A stretch of 64,000 nucleotides of DNA from Solimicrobium sp043758755 (GCA_043758755.1 JAYVMW010000016.1:124001-188000); one strand, 5' to 3'. Shown: positions 35,421-44,873, counted from the stretch's first letter. A program made the numbers and translations. The notes: generated by a model from the letters alone, not told the origin.

Positions 35421-35454
35421 AGGACGTTGTCCGGCTGATCCGAAACAACGTCCT
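35421..35454. repeat. stem-loop between TonB receptor and symporter genes
   Basis: AGGACGTTGT (35421-35430) and ACAACGTCCT (35445-35454) form a perfect 10-bp stem with a 14-base loop, 31 bp after the TonB receptor stop. No T tract follows on the minus strand, so it is more likely an attenuating or message-stabilising hairpin than a full terminator. Confidence 0.6.
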
Positions 35455-35484
35455 GTTTCCAGCAGATGTCTTACCTGTTACGTA

Positions 35485-38112
35485 TTAGAACTTCATGTGC
35501 ATGCCGATCCGGAAGGTACGATCATAATACCGTGTGTCACGCGGCGTAATGGTCGGGTTGCTGAAATAATCCTGGTATTTGAAATTCAGCAGATTGTTGC
35601 CTTCCAGTGCCACCGACAGAGCTGGATTGATCTGGTAAGCCAGCGACGCATCCATGGCCGAAATCGGTTTGACGATCAGATCATAGCTGGTTCCGTTGAT
35701 GGTTCCGGCATTGTAAGTGTCAGTAAATTTGGAGCGCCAGTTATACGCTACCCGGGCTGACCAGCCGTTCTTTTCGTACAGACCGGTAATGGTGTAGGCG
35801 GTTCTGGACATGCCCTGGAACGGTTTGCCGTTCAGATAGGTATCCTGACCGGATTCCAGACCACCATTCATCAGCGTGAAATTGGCCTGCAATCCCAGAC
35901 CGCTCATCCAGCCCGGCAATCTGTCGTAGAACTGCTGATAACTCAGCTCGGTTCCCTGCAGATGTCCATTGTCAGTGTTGAACGGCCGTGTGACCAGCCA
36001 GTCGGTACCCTGAAACTGTTCGATGCCAGCCTTGTTGGCAATATAGCCGGAAAAATTATGACGGAATACGCTGGCACTGACCATGCCGGACGTTGCGAAA
36101 TACCATTCCAGCGAACCATCCAGATTATCCGCCGTGATCGGCTTCAGATTCGGATTGCCGCCGCTGGCGGTTGGCTGCACCGTGTTACCGTTACCGTTCA
36201 CAAACGCCGTACCCGGATTCAACTGATCAAAGCCAGGACGTGTCACTGTTTTGCTGAATGCCATACGACCCAGCAGATCCGAGCGCAGATGGAATTTCAG
36301 GCTCAAACTGGGCAGCACGTCGTTGTAGGAATCCTTGACCGGATTCAAAATATAGGTGCCGTTAATCAGATTGTTACCAATGGTGGTGGCATCGGTTTTG
36401 ATGATGCGCACACCGGCCACGGCATCGACCGGAATACCGCCGACTGTGATACCGACCTTGGTAGAACCATACACCGTTGAAGTTTTCTCTTCATCCGAGA
36501 AATACGAGCCCGGATCCAGCGCACGCGGTGCAGAGGTTCCGGTCACAGCATTGCGCACTGAACCGATACTGTCGAGCAGATAGTTGGTGCAGGGTGTGTA
36601 CCAGGAAGCCAGACCATAATTGCCATACATCGGTGGTGCGACGCAATTCAGACCGGGCAGGCTGGTCACAGCAATATTGCCGGGTGCGTTGGATTCGCCT
36701 TCAAACGACTTGATCGAACCGGCATTTCTATCGGCAAAACGCACACCTGCGCTGACTTCTTTGAAGAAGTCCTGATTTTCCGGTGTATACACGGCGTCGG
36801 CACGCCAGACGGTCGAGCTGCCGGTATCCTGGCCATAGCGATCAAACAGGCCATTGATATCGAAGTTGTTCGGATCGGTCATGGAGAAATTTGGGCCACC
36901 GTATGAAAAACTTGGTGTTCCGCTTTGATTGACACTGGTGTTGACATTGACATTCGGCACTACGGTGCGGGTATCCAGTATCGGATTGTTCCAGTTGTAG
37001 TTGCTGATGGTTCTGGCGATTTCGGTGGTAGCCACCCAGCCCGGTGCAACCTTCCACGACCCGCCGATGGCACCCTGCTGGGTTACCGTACTTTGACCCA
37101 GAGCCTGAGTCGAATCAATGGTAAAAGTGTTGGTGGTCGACAGGGTATTCATGATATTGGTGCCGGGGAAGTTCGTAGTACTGACCAGGGCGCCAAGATA
37201 CGGCAGACCAACAAAGAAATCCGTTGCACTGCGATTGAGGAAGTGGGTCGACATGCCTTCTGCATACAGTTCAACATTGGCATTCGGACGCCACTGAAAA
37301 GCCAGATTTTCTGCCGAGCGTGAACGCACACCCGGAATATCTTCGATACCCATAACGAACGGTCCGACGCTGCCGGCAGGTCCGTTCGGAGAAGGTGCCG
37401 TGTCAAAGGCACGCTCTTCGTGATAATCATTTTTCACATACGACAGACCGATCAGAGCGCCAATCTGGCCCCACGGCGTATCCCAGCGATTGGAAAACAT
37501 GGTACTGATATTCGGATCGGCCTTTTTGGCTTTGTCGCCATAATCCATTTCGGCATTCACGATGCCCTTGAAACCTTTAAAATCAAACGGACGGTTGGTA
37601 CGCACATCGATCGTGCCGGCAATACCGCCTTCGATCAGATCGGCGCTTTGTGATTTGTAGACATCAATACGCTGCACCATCGCCGAAGGAATATCGGCCA
37701 ACTGGACGAAGCGGCCAAAGGTGGTGAAATAATCGCGGCCATTGAGCAGGGTTTCAATACCGGGCAGACCGTGTATGAGCACGGTATTGGCTTCGCTGGA
37801 AGTGCGCAGCACCTGCACACCGGCCACGCGTGCCAGGGTATCAGCGACATTGTTGTCCGGGAATTTACCGATATCATCGGCAACGATGGAATCGATCAGC
37901 TGATCGGAATCCTGTTTGATTTTCTGGGCACTCTGGATCGAGGCACGCACCCCCGACACTTCCACCACGGCCACGCCATCATCGGCCGCTTTGACTTCCT
38001 GCGCCCACACCGCAGAACCGGATATCAACCCTGCCCCAGCCAATGAAGCAACCATCAGTTTCAAGGCAAACGGTCTGCCGGTTGCGGAGGAAAGTCCTGT
38101 TAATTTATTCAT
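35485..38112 (-). CDS. TonB-dependent outer-membrane receptor for arabino-oligosaccharides
   Basis: 875 residues. Signal peptide up to about residue 37, TonB box-like DDGVAVVEVSGVRAS, plug domain (IVADDIGKFPDNNVADTLARVAGVQV, LLNGRDYFTTFGRFVQLADIP, DLIEGGIAGTIDVRTNRPF) and a barrel ending in Phe (RIGMHMKF). The plug style matches receptors tied to plant-polysaccharide loci in proteobacteria. Substrate is inferred from the GH43/GH51 context. Its promoter has the shared GATATC operator. Confidence 0.9.
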   Translation of the reverse strand: MNKLTGLSSATGRPFALKLMVASLAGAGLISGSAVWAQEVKAADDGVAVVEVSGVRASIQSAQKIKQDSDQLIDSIVADDIGKFPDNNVADTLARVAGVQVLRTSSEANTVLIHGLPGIETLLNGRDYFTTFGRFVQLADIPSAMVQRIDVYKSQSADLIEGGIAGTIDVRTNRPFDFKGFKGIVNAEMDYGDKAKKADPNISTMFSNRWDTPWGQIGALIGLSYVKNDYHEERAFDTAPSPNGPAGSVGPFVMGIEDIPGVRSRSAENLAFQWRPNANVELYAEGMSTHFLNRSATDFFVGLPYLGALVSTTNFPGTNIMNTLSTTNTFTIDSTQALGQSTVTQQGAIGGSWKVAPGWVATTEIARTISNYNWNNPILDTRTVVPNVNVNTSVNQSGTPSFSYGGPNFSMTDPNNFDINGLFDRYGQDTGSSTVWRADAVYTPENQDFFKEVSAGVRFADRNAGSIKSFEGESNAPGNIAVTSLPGLNCVAPPMYGNYGLASWYTPCTNYLLDSIGSVRNAVTGTSAPRALDPGSYFSDEEKTSTVYGSTKVGITVGGIPVDAVAGVRIIKTDATTIGNNLINGTYILNPVKDSYNDVLPSLSLKFHLRSDLLGRMAFSKTVTRPGFDQLNPGTAFVNGNGNTVQPTASGGNPNLKPITADNLDGSLEWYFATSGMVSASVFRHNFSGYIANKAGIEQFQGTDWLVTRPFNTDNGHLQGTELSYQQFYDRLPGWMSGLGLQANFTLMNGGLESGQDTYLNGKPFQGMSRTAYTITGLYEKNGWSARVAYNWRSKFTDTYNAGTINGTSYDLIVKPISAMDASLAYQINPALSVALEGNNLLNFKYQDYFSNPTITPRDTRYYDRTFRIGMHMKF

Positions 38113-38166
38113 ACGTCTCCTGTATTTTTTTGAATTTCGGTGTTGTTTTAACTGCTGCCTGAAAGA

Positions 38167-38233
38167 ATGTTAAGGCGCTGCCAGATTTCACTCCAATCAA
38201 TTTTTCTTGATTATTGATATCCATATGGATATC
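38167..38233 (-). promoter_or_regulatory. arabinose-island promoter 2 (TonB receptor operon)
   Basis: Minus strand: perfect 18-bp palindrome GATATCCATATGGATATC (38233-38216), AATAA, 8 bp, AATTGATTGGA (38202-38192), 19 bp, TAACAT (38172-38167). TTGGAG to TAACAT is an 18-bp-spaced -35/-10. The palindrome centre falls about 64 bp upstream of the predicted start of transcription, the usual place of a LysR recognition site. Confidence 0.7.
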
Positions 38234-38885
38234 GCGAATGACGGGCAAAAAGGCAAAGCGAACCCGTTTCATCGGCACAAAAAACATCCGCTGACATGCT
38301 TGAACTATCCTAAGGGATTGATTTGACAGGCAATATTGTGTTGCACAGACATTTGAACCAATGGCCGGCAGGGACATTCTTAAGTCCAACCAGGTTTGAA
38401 GTATTGAACCAGATTATTTAAAAACGAATTGATTGATTCAATTTAATCCGTTGTTTCTTGAATTGAACTGAAAACTGTTGCAGTTAAGTCGCATACTCCA
38501 CCCACGCAGGCAGTTGTGTAAGTATCCTTAAGAAAGGTGTCGCAACGATATTTGCCTGCAATTGGATCGGTGCAGATTCGAAGCGTGCAATAGCATTTCA
38601 CCCTACACAACCTGATCAATTATTCATTTGCAGACGTCTTTGTTTGACAGTTCGAAAATGTTAGCCCGTCGATTTTTAAATGACAAGACTCTTTATGCAG
38701 CCATTACTTAAACTAGTGTAGTGTTGAAAAAGAGTCGTTCGTTGATGCGCGGCGCGACACCCTGCGATTCTGGATTTTTGCGTTTGAAATCAAAATGTAT
38801 TTTTGTTGGAAAGGTACGAAAGAAAAAATCCCGGCAAGGATTTGATCGACCACCCGAAGTTGCAGCCCTGAAATGTGGAGTGCCG
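38234..38885. other. gene-free region upstream of the TonB receptor operon
   Basis: 652 bp, AT-rich in its first 400 bp, between the LysR stop and the promoter. I see no convincing gene, tRNA or strong terminator. Two overlapping opposite open frames near 38708-38966 have low-complexity basic translations and no ribosome sites, and I treat them as chance. It contains the degenerate repeat copy 4. Confidence 0.6.
38583..38607. repeat. GTAGGGTGCAAT palindromic repeat, degenerate copy 4
   Basis: GCGTGCAATAGCATTTCACCCTAC keeps the right arm ATTxCACCCTAC and part of the left arm. Clearly related to copies 1-3 but decayed. Confidence 0.6.
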
Positions 38886-39839
38886 TCAGCCGTACATCTC
38901 ATGCGCCAGGCGGCGCACTTCATCGAGCAGCAGATTGGCGCTGGGCGAAAGAATACTGTCTTTTAACATGATGATCCCGAAGGCATCCATTTTGCACGGC
39001 AGTTCAATCGGCAGCACCGCCAGGGCATTGAGCGACGTAAAGTACTGAGCCACCTCCACCGGAATCACATGCAGTGAATCAGTCTGCTGCAGCAGTGAGG
39101 TCACCAGCAGCAGCGATGTGGTATCCACCACGTTGGTGGGCGTTTCCAGTCCGGCACGCAGAAACATGATATCGAAGCGGTGTCTGAGGATGCTGCCGTT
39201 CGGTGGCAGTATCCACGGAAACGCGATGATGTCTTTGAGCTGCAGATTTTTTTCCGACAGCAGCGGATGGCCAACCCGGGCCACGATGCACACCGGTTCT
39301 TCGGTCAGCTCTTCATACACCAGATTGTTGGCATTTTCTTTTTCCAGAATGCGGCCAATCATAAAATCCAGCGTGCCCAGTTGCAGGTCGCGCAACAGAA
39401 TATTGCTTTGCTCGACCGCGACGCCGATTCTCAGCAAAGGTGCATTTCTTTTGATATTGGCAATGGCGCGCGGCAGCAGTGACATGCCCGGCGCCATAAT
39501 CACGCCCACTTCCACCTGACCGACCAGACCGGACTTGAGCGCAACGATATCGTCGTGCGCCAGTGACAGATTGGTCAGTGCCAGACGCGCATGGCGAATC
39601 ATGGTCTCACCGTAAATGGTCGGCTCCATGCCGTGCGGAAGCCGTTCAAACAGGCGCACTTCCAGCATATCCTCGAGGTCTTTGAGCTGCTTGGACGCAG
39701 CCGGCTGCGTCATGAACAACACGCCCGAGGCACGATGAATGTTGCGATGCTCATCGAGCGCGATCAACAGCAGCAACTGTCGCGTTTTGAGCCGGGCGCG
39801 CAAGAACCAGTTTGGATTCAGGGAGTTCATGTTTTTCAT
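38886..39839 (-). CDS. LysR-type regulator, GbpR-like
   Basis: 317 residues. Helix-turn-helix at about 18-75 (TRQLLLLIALDEHRNIHRASG, TQPAASKQLKDLEDML) and a periplasmic-binding-like effector domain. The style, including LFERLPHGMEPTIYG, matches the GbpR group, which in Agrobacterium and Azospirillum controls sugar ABC importers in response to arabinose, galactose or fucose. It is 27 bp behind yjfF and so probably in the importer operon. The gap holds a half-site CCTTGATATCGATAAC. Likely controls the three matching promoters of the island. Confidence 0.9.
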   Translation of the reverse strand: MKNMNSLNPNWFLRARLKTRQLLLLIALDEHRNIHRASGVLFMTQPAASKQLKDLEDMLEVRLFERLPHGMEPTIYGETMIRHARLALTNLSLAHDDIVALKSGLVGQVEVGVIMAPGMSLLPRAIANIKRNAPLLRIGVAVEQSNILLRDLQLGTLDFMIGRILEKENANNLVYEELTEEPVCIVARVGHPLLSEKNLQLKDIIAFPWILPPNGSILRHRFDIMFLRAGLETPTNVVDTTSLLLVTSLLQQTDSLHVIPVEVAQYFTSLNALAVLPIELPCKMDAFGIIMLKDSILSPSANLLLDEVRRLAHEMYG

Positions 39840-39866
39840 GCTGTTATCGATATCAAGGCCTGCATA

Positions 39867-40865
39867 TTACCTGTTTATATTCGGATGCACACTGGATCTG
39901 GTCATAATCCGCTGCACCAGACAAAACCCCAGCAGCAGCCCGCCGATCACGATTTTGGTCCACCAGGAACTCAGCGTGCCATCAAAGGCAATCATCGTCT
40001 GTATCGTACCCAGCACCAGCACTCCGGTCACGGTACCGGCCACATAGCCCACCCCACCGGACAGCAGCGTGCCACCGATTACCACCGCAGCGATTGCATC
40101 CAGCTCGGCACCCTGACCATGCAGTGCATAACCGGACAGCATGTAAAACGAAAACAGCACACCGCCCAGTGCGGCACAAAACCCGCTCAGCGCGTAGATG
40201 CCGACCTTGACTGCACCGACCGGCAAGCCCATCATCAGCGCCGATTGCTCATTGCCGCCGATGGCATACACGATGCGACCAAAGGCCGTGCCATGCGCCA
40301 CGCCCACAGCAACAAGCAGGACCACGGCTGCGATCACCACACTCGGTGAAATAAAGGCATCGAACAACATGATCTGCGACTGCGACATAACGGTAAACAA
40401 CGGATCGGTGATCGTAATCGAATTGATGCTGATCAGATAACACAGGCCACGCGCCAGAAACATGCCGGCCAGTGTCACAATGAACGGCTGCAGTTTAAAA
40501 AAATGAATCAGCACCCCCATGGTCGCGCCAAACAGCACACCACCGCACAATACCAGCGCGATCACCAGCAGCGCCGGCCAGTGCCAGCTCTGCAGCAGAA
40601 AGCCGCACAGCATGGTGCTCAGGGCCAGCACCGAACCGACCGACAGATCGATGCCACCGGACAGAATCACAAAAGTCAGGCCGATTGCCAACACCAGCAG
40701 CCAGGCATTGTCGATGAGCAGATTGAACACCACCTGCACCGAACCAAAGCCCGGGAACAACGCCGCACCGGCTCCAAACAGGATGAGCAGCAAGCCCACC
40801 GTGGTGAGTGACGTGAAGGCCCGCGCATGCAACAGGTTGCGCAATGTGTGGGTGAGTTTTGTCAT
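39867..40865 (-). CDS. yjfF: sugar ABC transporter permease (YjfF-like)
   Basis: 332 residues with about nine to ten membrane segments of the BPD_transp_2 (ribose-type) family: LSGGIDLSVGSVLALSTM, the ABC-contact EAA-like region AIGGNEQSALMMGLPV and GGTLLSGGVGYVAGTVTGV. Overlaps ytfT by 4 bp. Two different permeases (this and YtfT) make the channel, as in the E. coli galactofuranose importer. Confidence 0.87.
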   Translation of the reverse strand: MTKLTHTLRNLLHARAFTSLTTVGLLLILFGAGAALFPGFGSVQVVFNLLIDNAWLLVLAIGLTFVILSGGIDLSVGSVLALSTMLCGFLLQSWHWPALLVIALVLCGGVLFGATMGVLIHFFKLQPFIVTLAGMFLARGLCYLISINSITITDPLFTVMSQSQIMLFDAFISPSVVIAAVVLLVAVGVAHGTAFGRIVYAIGGNEQSALMMGLPVGAVKVGIYALSGFCAALGGVLFSFYMLSGYALHGQGAELDAIAAVVIGGTLLSGGVGYVAGTVTGVLVLGTIQTMIAFDGTLSSWWTKIVIGGLLLGFCLVQRIMTRSSVHPNINR

Positions 40866-41863
40866 GCTTCCCTCTTGCCGAACTGCGCGCTGACCGATCC
40901 GCTGAGTTTTTTAAATTCGGTACTTTGAGAAAGGCAGACCGCCACCACCACCACTGCCTTGATGATCATGTTCAATTCGGGTGCAACGCCCAGTGAGTAA
41001 ATCGTGTAGGTCAGGGTCTGAATGATCAGGGCGCCGATCACGGTACCGAGCAGACTGAATTTGCCGCCATCGAGTGAGGTACCGCCGAGCGTAACGGCCA
41101 GAATGGCATCGAGCTCCAGCAGCAATCCAATGTTGTTGGCATCGGCACTTTTGACATTGGAACAAATCATGACGCCGGCCAGACCGGCACACACGCTGCA
41201 GATGACATACGCAGCTACGGTGAGCGCACCGGCTTTGATGCCGGCCAGACAGGATGCGACCGGATTGATGCCAACCGCCTGAATAAAAAGTCCAAAGGCG
41301 GTTTTGTGTACCAACAGGGCGATCAGTGCCAGTACCATTGCCACGATATACAGCGAGACGGGAAGTCCGAACAGATAACCTGTGCCGATAAAAAAGAATG
41401 GCGCATCGCGTACCGTTTCAATCTGGCCGTCAGTGAGCAACTGCGCCAGACCGCGCCCGGCGACCATCAGTATCATCGTGGTAATGATCGGCTGCATGCC
41501 CAAACCGACGACCAGCGCGCCATTCCACAACCCGCACAGCGCAGCGCAACCGATGGCCAGCAGAACTGCCGGCAGTACGCCGGTATCATGCGCACCAATC
41601 AGCAATACCGCTACGGTGCCGGCAATGGCTGCGACCGCGCCGACTGAGATATCGGTCCCGCGCGTGGCAATGACCAGCGTCATCCCGAGTGCGGTCAACA
41701 TCAACGGCGCGGCCCGGTTCAGAATATCGATCACCGAGCCGTACAGATGTCCGTCTTTCACTTCAAGCTGAAAAAACCCGGGAATCAACAGCAGATCAGC
41801 CAGCAGCAGTACCAACAGTGCCATACCGGGTTTCAATAATGGGTGCGGCTTAAACATGATCAA
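40862..41863 (-). CDS. ytfT: sugar ABC transporter permease (YtfT-like)
   Basis: 333 residues, ribose-type permease with MTLVIATRGTDISVGAVAAIAG, FIQAVGINPVASCLAGI and LGGTSLDGGKFSLLGTVIGALI. Overlaps ytfR by 14 bp and yjfF by 4 bp, so the permeases are translated together. Forms the heterodimeric inner-membrane channel with the YjfF-like protein. Confidence 0.87.
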   Translation of the reverse strand: MIMFKPHPLLKPGMALLVLLLADLLLIPGFFQLEVKDGHLYGSVIDILNRAAPLMLTALGMTLVIATRGTDISVGAVAAIAGTVAVLLIGAHDTGVLPAVLLAIGCAALCGLWNGALVVGLGMQPIITTMILMVAGRGLAQLLTDGQIETVRDAPFFFIGTGYLFGLPVSLYIVAMVLALIALLVHKTAFGLFIQAVGINPVASCLAGIKAGALTVAAYVICSVCAGLAGVMICSNVKSADANNIGLLLELDAILAVTLGGTSLDGGKFSLLGTVIGALIIQTLTYTIYSLGVAPELNMIIKAVVVVAVCLSQSTEFKKLSGSVSAQFGKREA

Positions 41864-43397
41864 CGCCTTTGGCTGAATGGTTCACTGCTGAGCCCGCGAT
41901 CACCTGCAGCACGCTGTCTTCATTTAATTCGCCGCGCCGGTATTCACCACAGACGCGCCGCTCGCGAAACACCATGACCCGGTCACTGCAGCGCAGCACT
42001 TCGCTCAGCTCGGATGAGATCAGCACAATACTCATACCGGAACGACCCAGTTCGATGATGTAATCCATAATGTCCAGTTTGGCACGCACATCAATGCCGC
42101 GGGTTGGCTCATCCAGAATCAGCATGTGCGGCTGCATGAGCAGCCAGCGCGCCAGCAGTACTTTCTGCTGATTGCCACCCGACAGACTGGCCATGGGCGT
42201 TTCGATGTCGGCGGTCTTGATACCCAACCGCTGCACCAGTTCCCGCACGGCCTGCTGTTGTGCCGGCAGCGCGATTTTCCTGAACATACCCTTGCGCGCC
42301 TGCAGTGCCAGTACCATATTCTCGCGCACCGACAAATTTAAAATCGCCCCTTCGTGCTTGCGGTCTTCGGAACAGAACCCGATGCCCTGCGCAATCGCGT
42401 CGCGGGGTGCAGCAAAGCGGTGGGACTGCCCATGAATGCGGATGCTGCCGCTGTCAGTCTGATCGGCGCCAAACAACAGTCGTGCCGCTTCGGTACGGCC
42501 GGACCCGAGCAGACCGCAAAACCCCAGCAATTCGCCGGCGTGCAAGGTCAGATCGAAGGGTTCAATGGCGCCTTTTTTCCCAATCTGCTCAGCTTGCAAA
42601 AATACAGCACCGGCAGCAGAATTTTGCGCAGGCACGGTGGCGTTCGGCACGCCGCTCGCAGCGCTGTCGACGCCGACCATCTTGTTGACCAGATCCAGAC
42701 GACTCAGATCACTGCAGCGATATTCACCCTCGCGCTCCCCGTTGCGCATAACCGTGATGCGATCGGAAATTGCATAAGTCTGCTCAAGAAAATGGGTCAC
42801 AAACAAAATCGCCATACCCTCGGCGCGCAGAGTTCTCAATACGCCAAACAGCAACTGCACTTCTGCCTCATCCAGGCTCGAAGTGGGCTCATCGAGAATC
42901 AGCACCCGGGCTGAAATATTCAGCGCGCGCGCAATCGCAACCATTTGCTGGATAGCCAGCGAGTACTGCGACAGAGTCGCTGTGACGTCGATATCCACAT
43001 TCAGTTTCCGCAGCAGTGCGGTGGCCTGCTCACGCATGGCGTTCCAGTTGATCACCCCAAACCGCTTCGGATAACGTCCGATAAATATATTTTCAGCCAC
43101 GGACAGGTTCGGGCACAGGTTCACTTCCTGATACACGGTACTGATGCCCAGATCCTGGGCCTGCAGCGTCGAGCCCGGCTGCACGCGCTGGCCACCCAGA
43201 TAAATGTCACCCTGGTCCGGTGCATGCACGCCGGTCAGCACTTTGATCAGCGTCGATTTGCCCGCGCCATTTTGCCCCATGAGCGTATGCACTTCGCCGG
43301 CATACAGACGCAGATCGACCTTGCTTAATGCGCTGATGCCGGAGAATTGTTTGCTGATTCCTTTGAGTTCCAGAACCACACGCGGGTTGGTCAGCAT
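41850..43397 (-). CDS. ytfR: sugar ABC transporter ATPase, two nucleotide-binding domains (YtfR-like)
   Basis: 515 residues. First domain: Walker A MGQNGAGKSTL, degenerate signature, Walker B ARVLILDEPTSSLDE. Second domain: atypical Walker A (GLLGSGRTEAARL), signature LSGGNQQKVLLARW and Walker B MLILDEPTRGIDV. The asymmetric pair is standard for ribose/galactofuranose-type importers. Overlaps the thioesterase gene by 7 bp. Confidence 0.93.
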   Translation of the reverse strand: MLTNPRVVLELKGISKQFSGISALSKVDLRLYAGEVHTLMGQNGAGKSTLIKVLTGVHAPDQGDIYLGGQRVQPGSTLQAQDLGISTVYQEVNLCPNLSVAENIFIGRYPKRFGVINWNAMREQATALLRKLNVDIDVTATLSQYSLAIQQMVAIARALNISARVLILDEPTSSLDEAEVQLLFGVLRTLRAEGMAILFVTHFLEQTYAISDRITVMRNGEREGEYRCSDLSRLDLVNKMVGVDSAASGVPNATVPAQNSAAGAVFLQAEQIGKKGAIEPFDLTLHAGELLGFCGLLGSGRTEAARLLFGADQTDSGSIRIHGQSHRFAAPRDAIAQGIGFCSEDRKHEGAILNLSVRENMVLALQARKGMFRKIALPAQQQAVRELVQRLGIKTADIETPMASLSGGNQQKVLLARWLLMQPHMLILDEPTRGIDVRAKLDIMDYIIELGRSGMSIVLISSELSEVLRCSDRVMVFRERRVCGEYRRGELNEDSVLQVIAGSAVNHSAKGVDHV

Positions 43398-43861
43398 GAA
43401 GGTCTGCCAGCATTGCCTGAACTGCGCGCTGCCTTGCGCAGACTGGCTGCGGCATGGCGCCTGACTTCATCGTCAGTCTCGGGAATCAACGGCGTGACCG
43501 CAGTTGGCTTGCCGCATCCGTCAGTTGCCACCATGGTAAAGAAGCAGCTGTTGGCGTGGCGCACCGTCTGGGTCTGTATGTGTTCAGCCATGACTTTGAT
43601 GCCGATTTCCATTGAGGTGGTTCCGGTAAGATTGACCGAACTCAAAAACGTGACCAGTTCGCCGACATGGATCGGCTGCAAAAACATCACCTTGTCGACT
43701 GACAGCGTGACGGCATAACTGCCGCAGTAACGGGTCGCGCAGGCATAGGCGACATTGTCGAGCAATTTTAAAATCGCTCCACCGTGCACATTGCCGGAAA
43801 AGTTGGCCATGTCCGGCGTCATCAACACCGTCATGGAAAGCTGGTGTCTGGGCAGATACAT
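43391..43861 (-). CDS. hot-dog acyl-CoA thioesterase
   Basis: 156 residues. Single hot-dog domain of the YciA/ACOT type: MTPDMANFSGNVHGGAILKLLDNVAYACATRY contains the Asn-His-Gly active-site region, and MEIGIKVMAEHIQTQTVRHAN the second conserved strand. Hydrolyses acyl-CoA thioesters in the cytosol. Its place between ytfQ and ytfR, overlapping the latter, is unusual for a sugar importer; whether it has a role in arabinose use is unknown. Confidence 0.9.
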   Translation of the reverse strand: MYLPRHQLSMTVLMTPDMANFSGNVHGGAILKLLDNVAYACATRYCGSYAVTLSVDKVMFLQPIHVGELVTFLSSVNLTGTTSMEIGIKVMAEHIQTQTVRHANSCFFTMVATDGCGKPTAVTPLIPETDDEVRRHAAASLRKAARSSGNAGRPSC

Positions 43862-43876
43862 GGCGCCAGACAGTAA

Positions 43877-44836
43877 TTAATAGTAGGTACGGTTGGGCAG
43901 TTCCCGGACAGCGGATTCGGCCGGATAAACCGATTCAACTATCGTGATTCTGCGCGCCACAGTTTTGCCGGCCAGTACCTCGCGGGCGGCCTGCATCAAC
44001 TGCGGACCCAGCAGTGGGTTGCATTCCACCGTAACATTAATTTTGCCGGCCACCATGGCCTCAAACGCAGCGCGCACGCCATCGATGGAGATCACCAGAA
44101 TGTCGACGCCCGGCTTCAGTCCGGCTTCTTCGATGGCCTGAATTGCACCGAGCGCCATGTCATCGTTATGCGCATACAGCACCTGGATTTTTTTACCTTC
44201 CGATTTCAGAAACGCTTCCATGACTTCCTTGCCTTTGGCACGGGTAAAGTCGCCGGTCTGGGAACGGATGATATGCAGTTTCGGATTGGCGCTGATTTCC
44301 TGCTCAAAACCCGCCTTGCGATCGATGGCCGGTGCCGAACCGACCGTGCCCTGCAGTTCCACAATATTGATGCTGGCATTCGGCATTTTTTTGGCACGTT
44401 CCAGCAGCCATCGTCCGGCACGACGACCCTCTTCGGTAAAGTCTGAACCGATGAATGTAGTGTAAAGCGACGGATCACTGACATTGACGGCGCGGTCGGT
44501 GATGATGACCGGAATTTTGGCCGCTTTGGCTTCGCGCAGCACGGTTTCCCAACCGGATTCCACCACGGGCGAGAAGGCAATCACATCGACCTTTTGCGCG
44601 ATAAAGGTACGAAGCGCCTTGACCTGGTTTTCCTGGCGCTGCTGGGCATCGGCGAACTTGAGCGTAACACCGTCCTTGTGCGCGCTTTCCTTGATGGATC
44701 TGGTGTTGGCAGTGCGCCATTCACTTTCTGCGCCGACCTGGGAAAAGCCCATGACGAGCGGCGCTGCCGCACACAGCGAGCTGGACCCCACAGTCACAAT
44801 CAGTCCCAGAATCCAATATTTCAGTGCTGTTTTCAT
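43877..44836 (-). CDS. ytfQ: periplasmic furanose-binding protein (YtfQ-like)
   Basis: 319 residues with a signal peptide ending LCAAAP. Type I periplasmic-binding fold: MGFSQVGAESEWRTANTRSI, VDVIAFSPVVESGWETVL, IPVIITDRAVNVSD, YAHNDDMALGAIQAIEEAG. The close pattern match is to E. coli YtfQ, which binds galactofuranose. Since the island releases L-arabinofuranose, that furanose is the likely ligand. First gene of the importer operon under promoter 1. Confidence 0.9.
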   Translation of the reverse strand: MKTALKYWILGLIVTVGSSSLCAAAPLVMGFSQVGAESEWRTANTRSIKESAHKDGVTLKFADAQQRQENQVKALRTFIAQKVDVIAFSPVVESGWETVLREAKAAKIPVIITDRAVNVSDPSLYTTFIGSDFTEEGRRAGRWLLERAKKMPNASINIVELQGTVGSAPAIDRKAGFEQEISANPKLHIIRSQTGDFTRAKGKEVMEAFLKSEGKKIQVLYAHNDDMALGAIQAIEEAGLKPGVDILVISIDGVRAAFEAMVAGKINVTVECNPLLGPQLMQAAREVLAGKTVARRITIVESVYPAESAVRELPNRTYY

Positions 44837-44873
44837 ATCTTGTTTCCGTATTCAGGTCTGAAATTTATGGAGC

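Noticed and set aside
38708..38966. Overlapping open frames on both strands upstream of the TonB receptor operon
   Set aside because: Short, basic, no ribosome site, no family-like motif; they overlap each other and one runs into the LysR gene.
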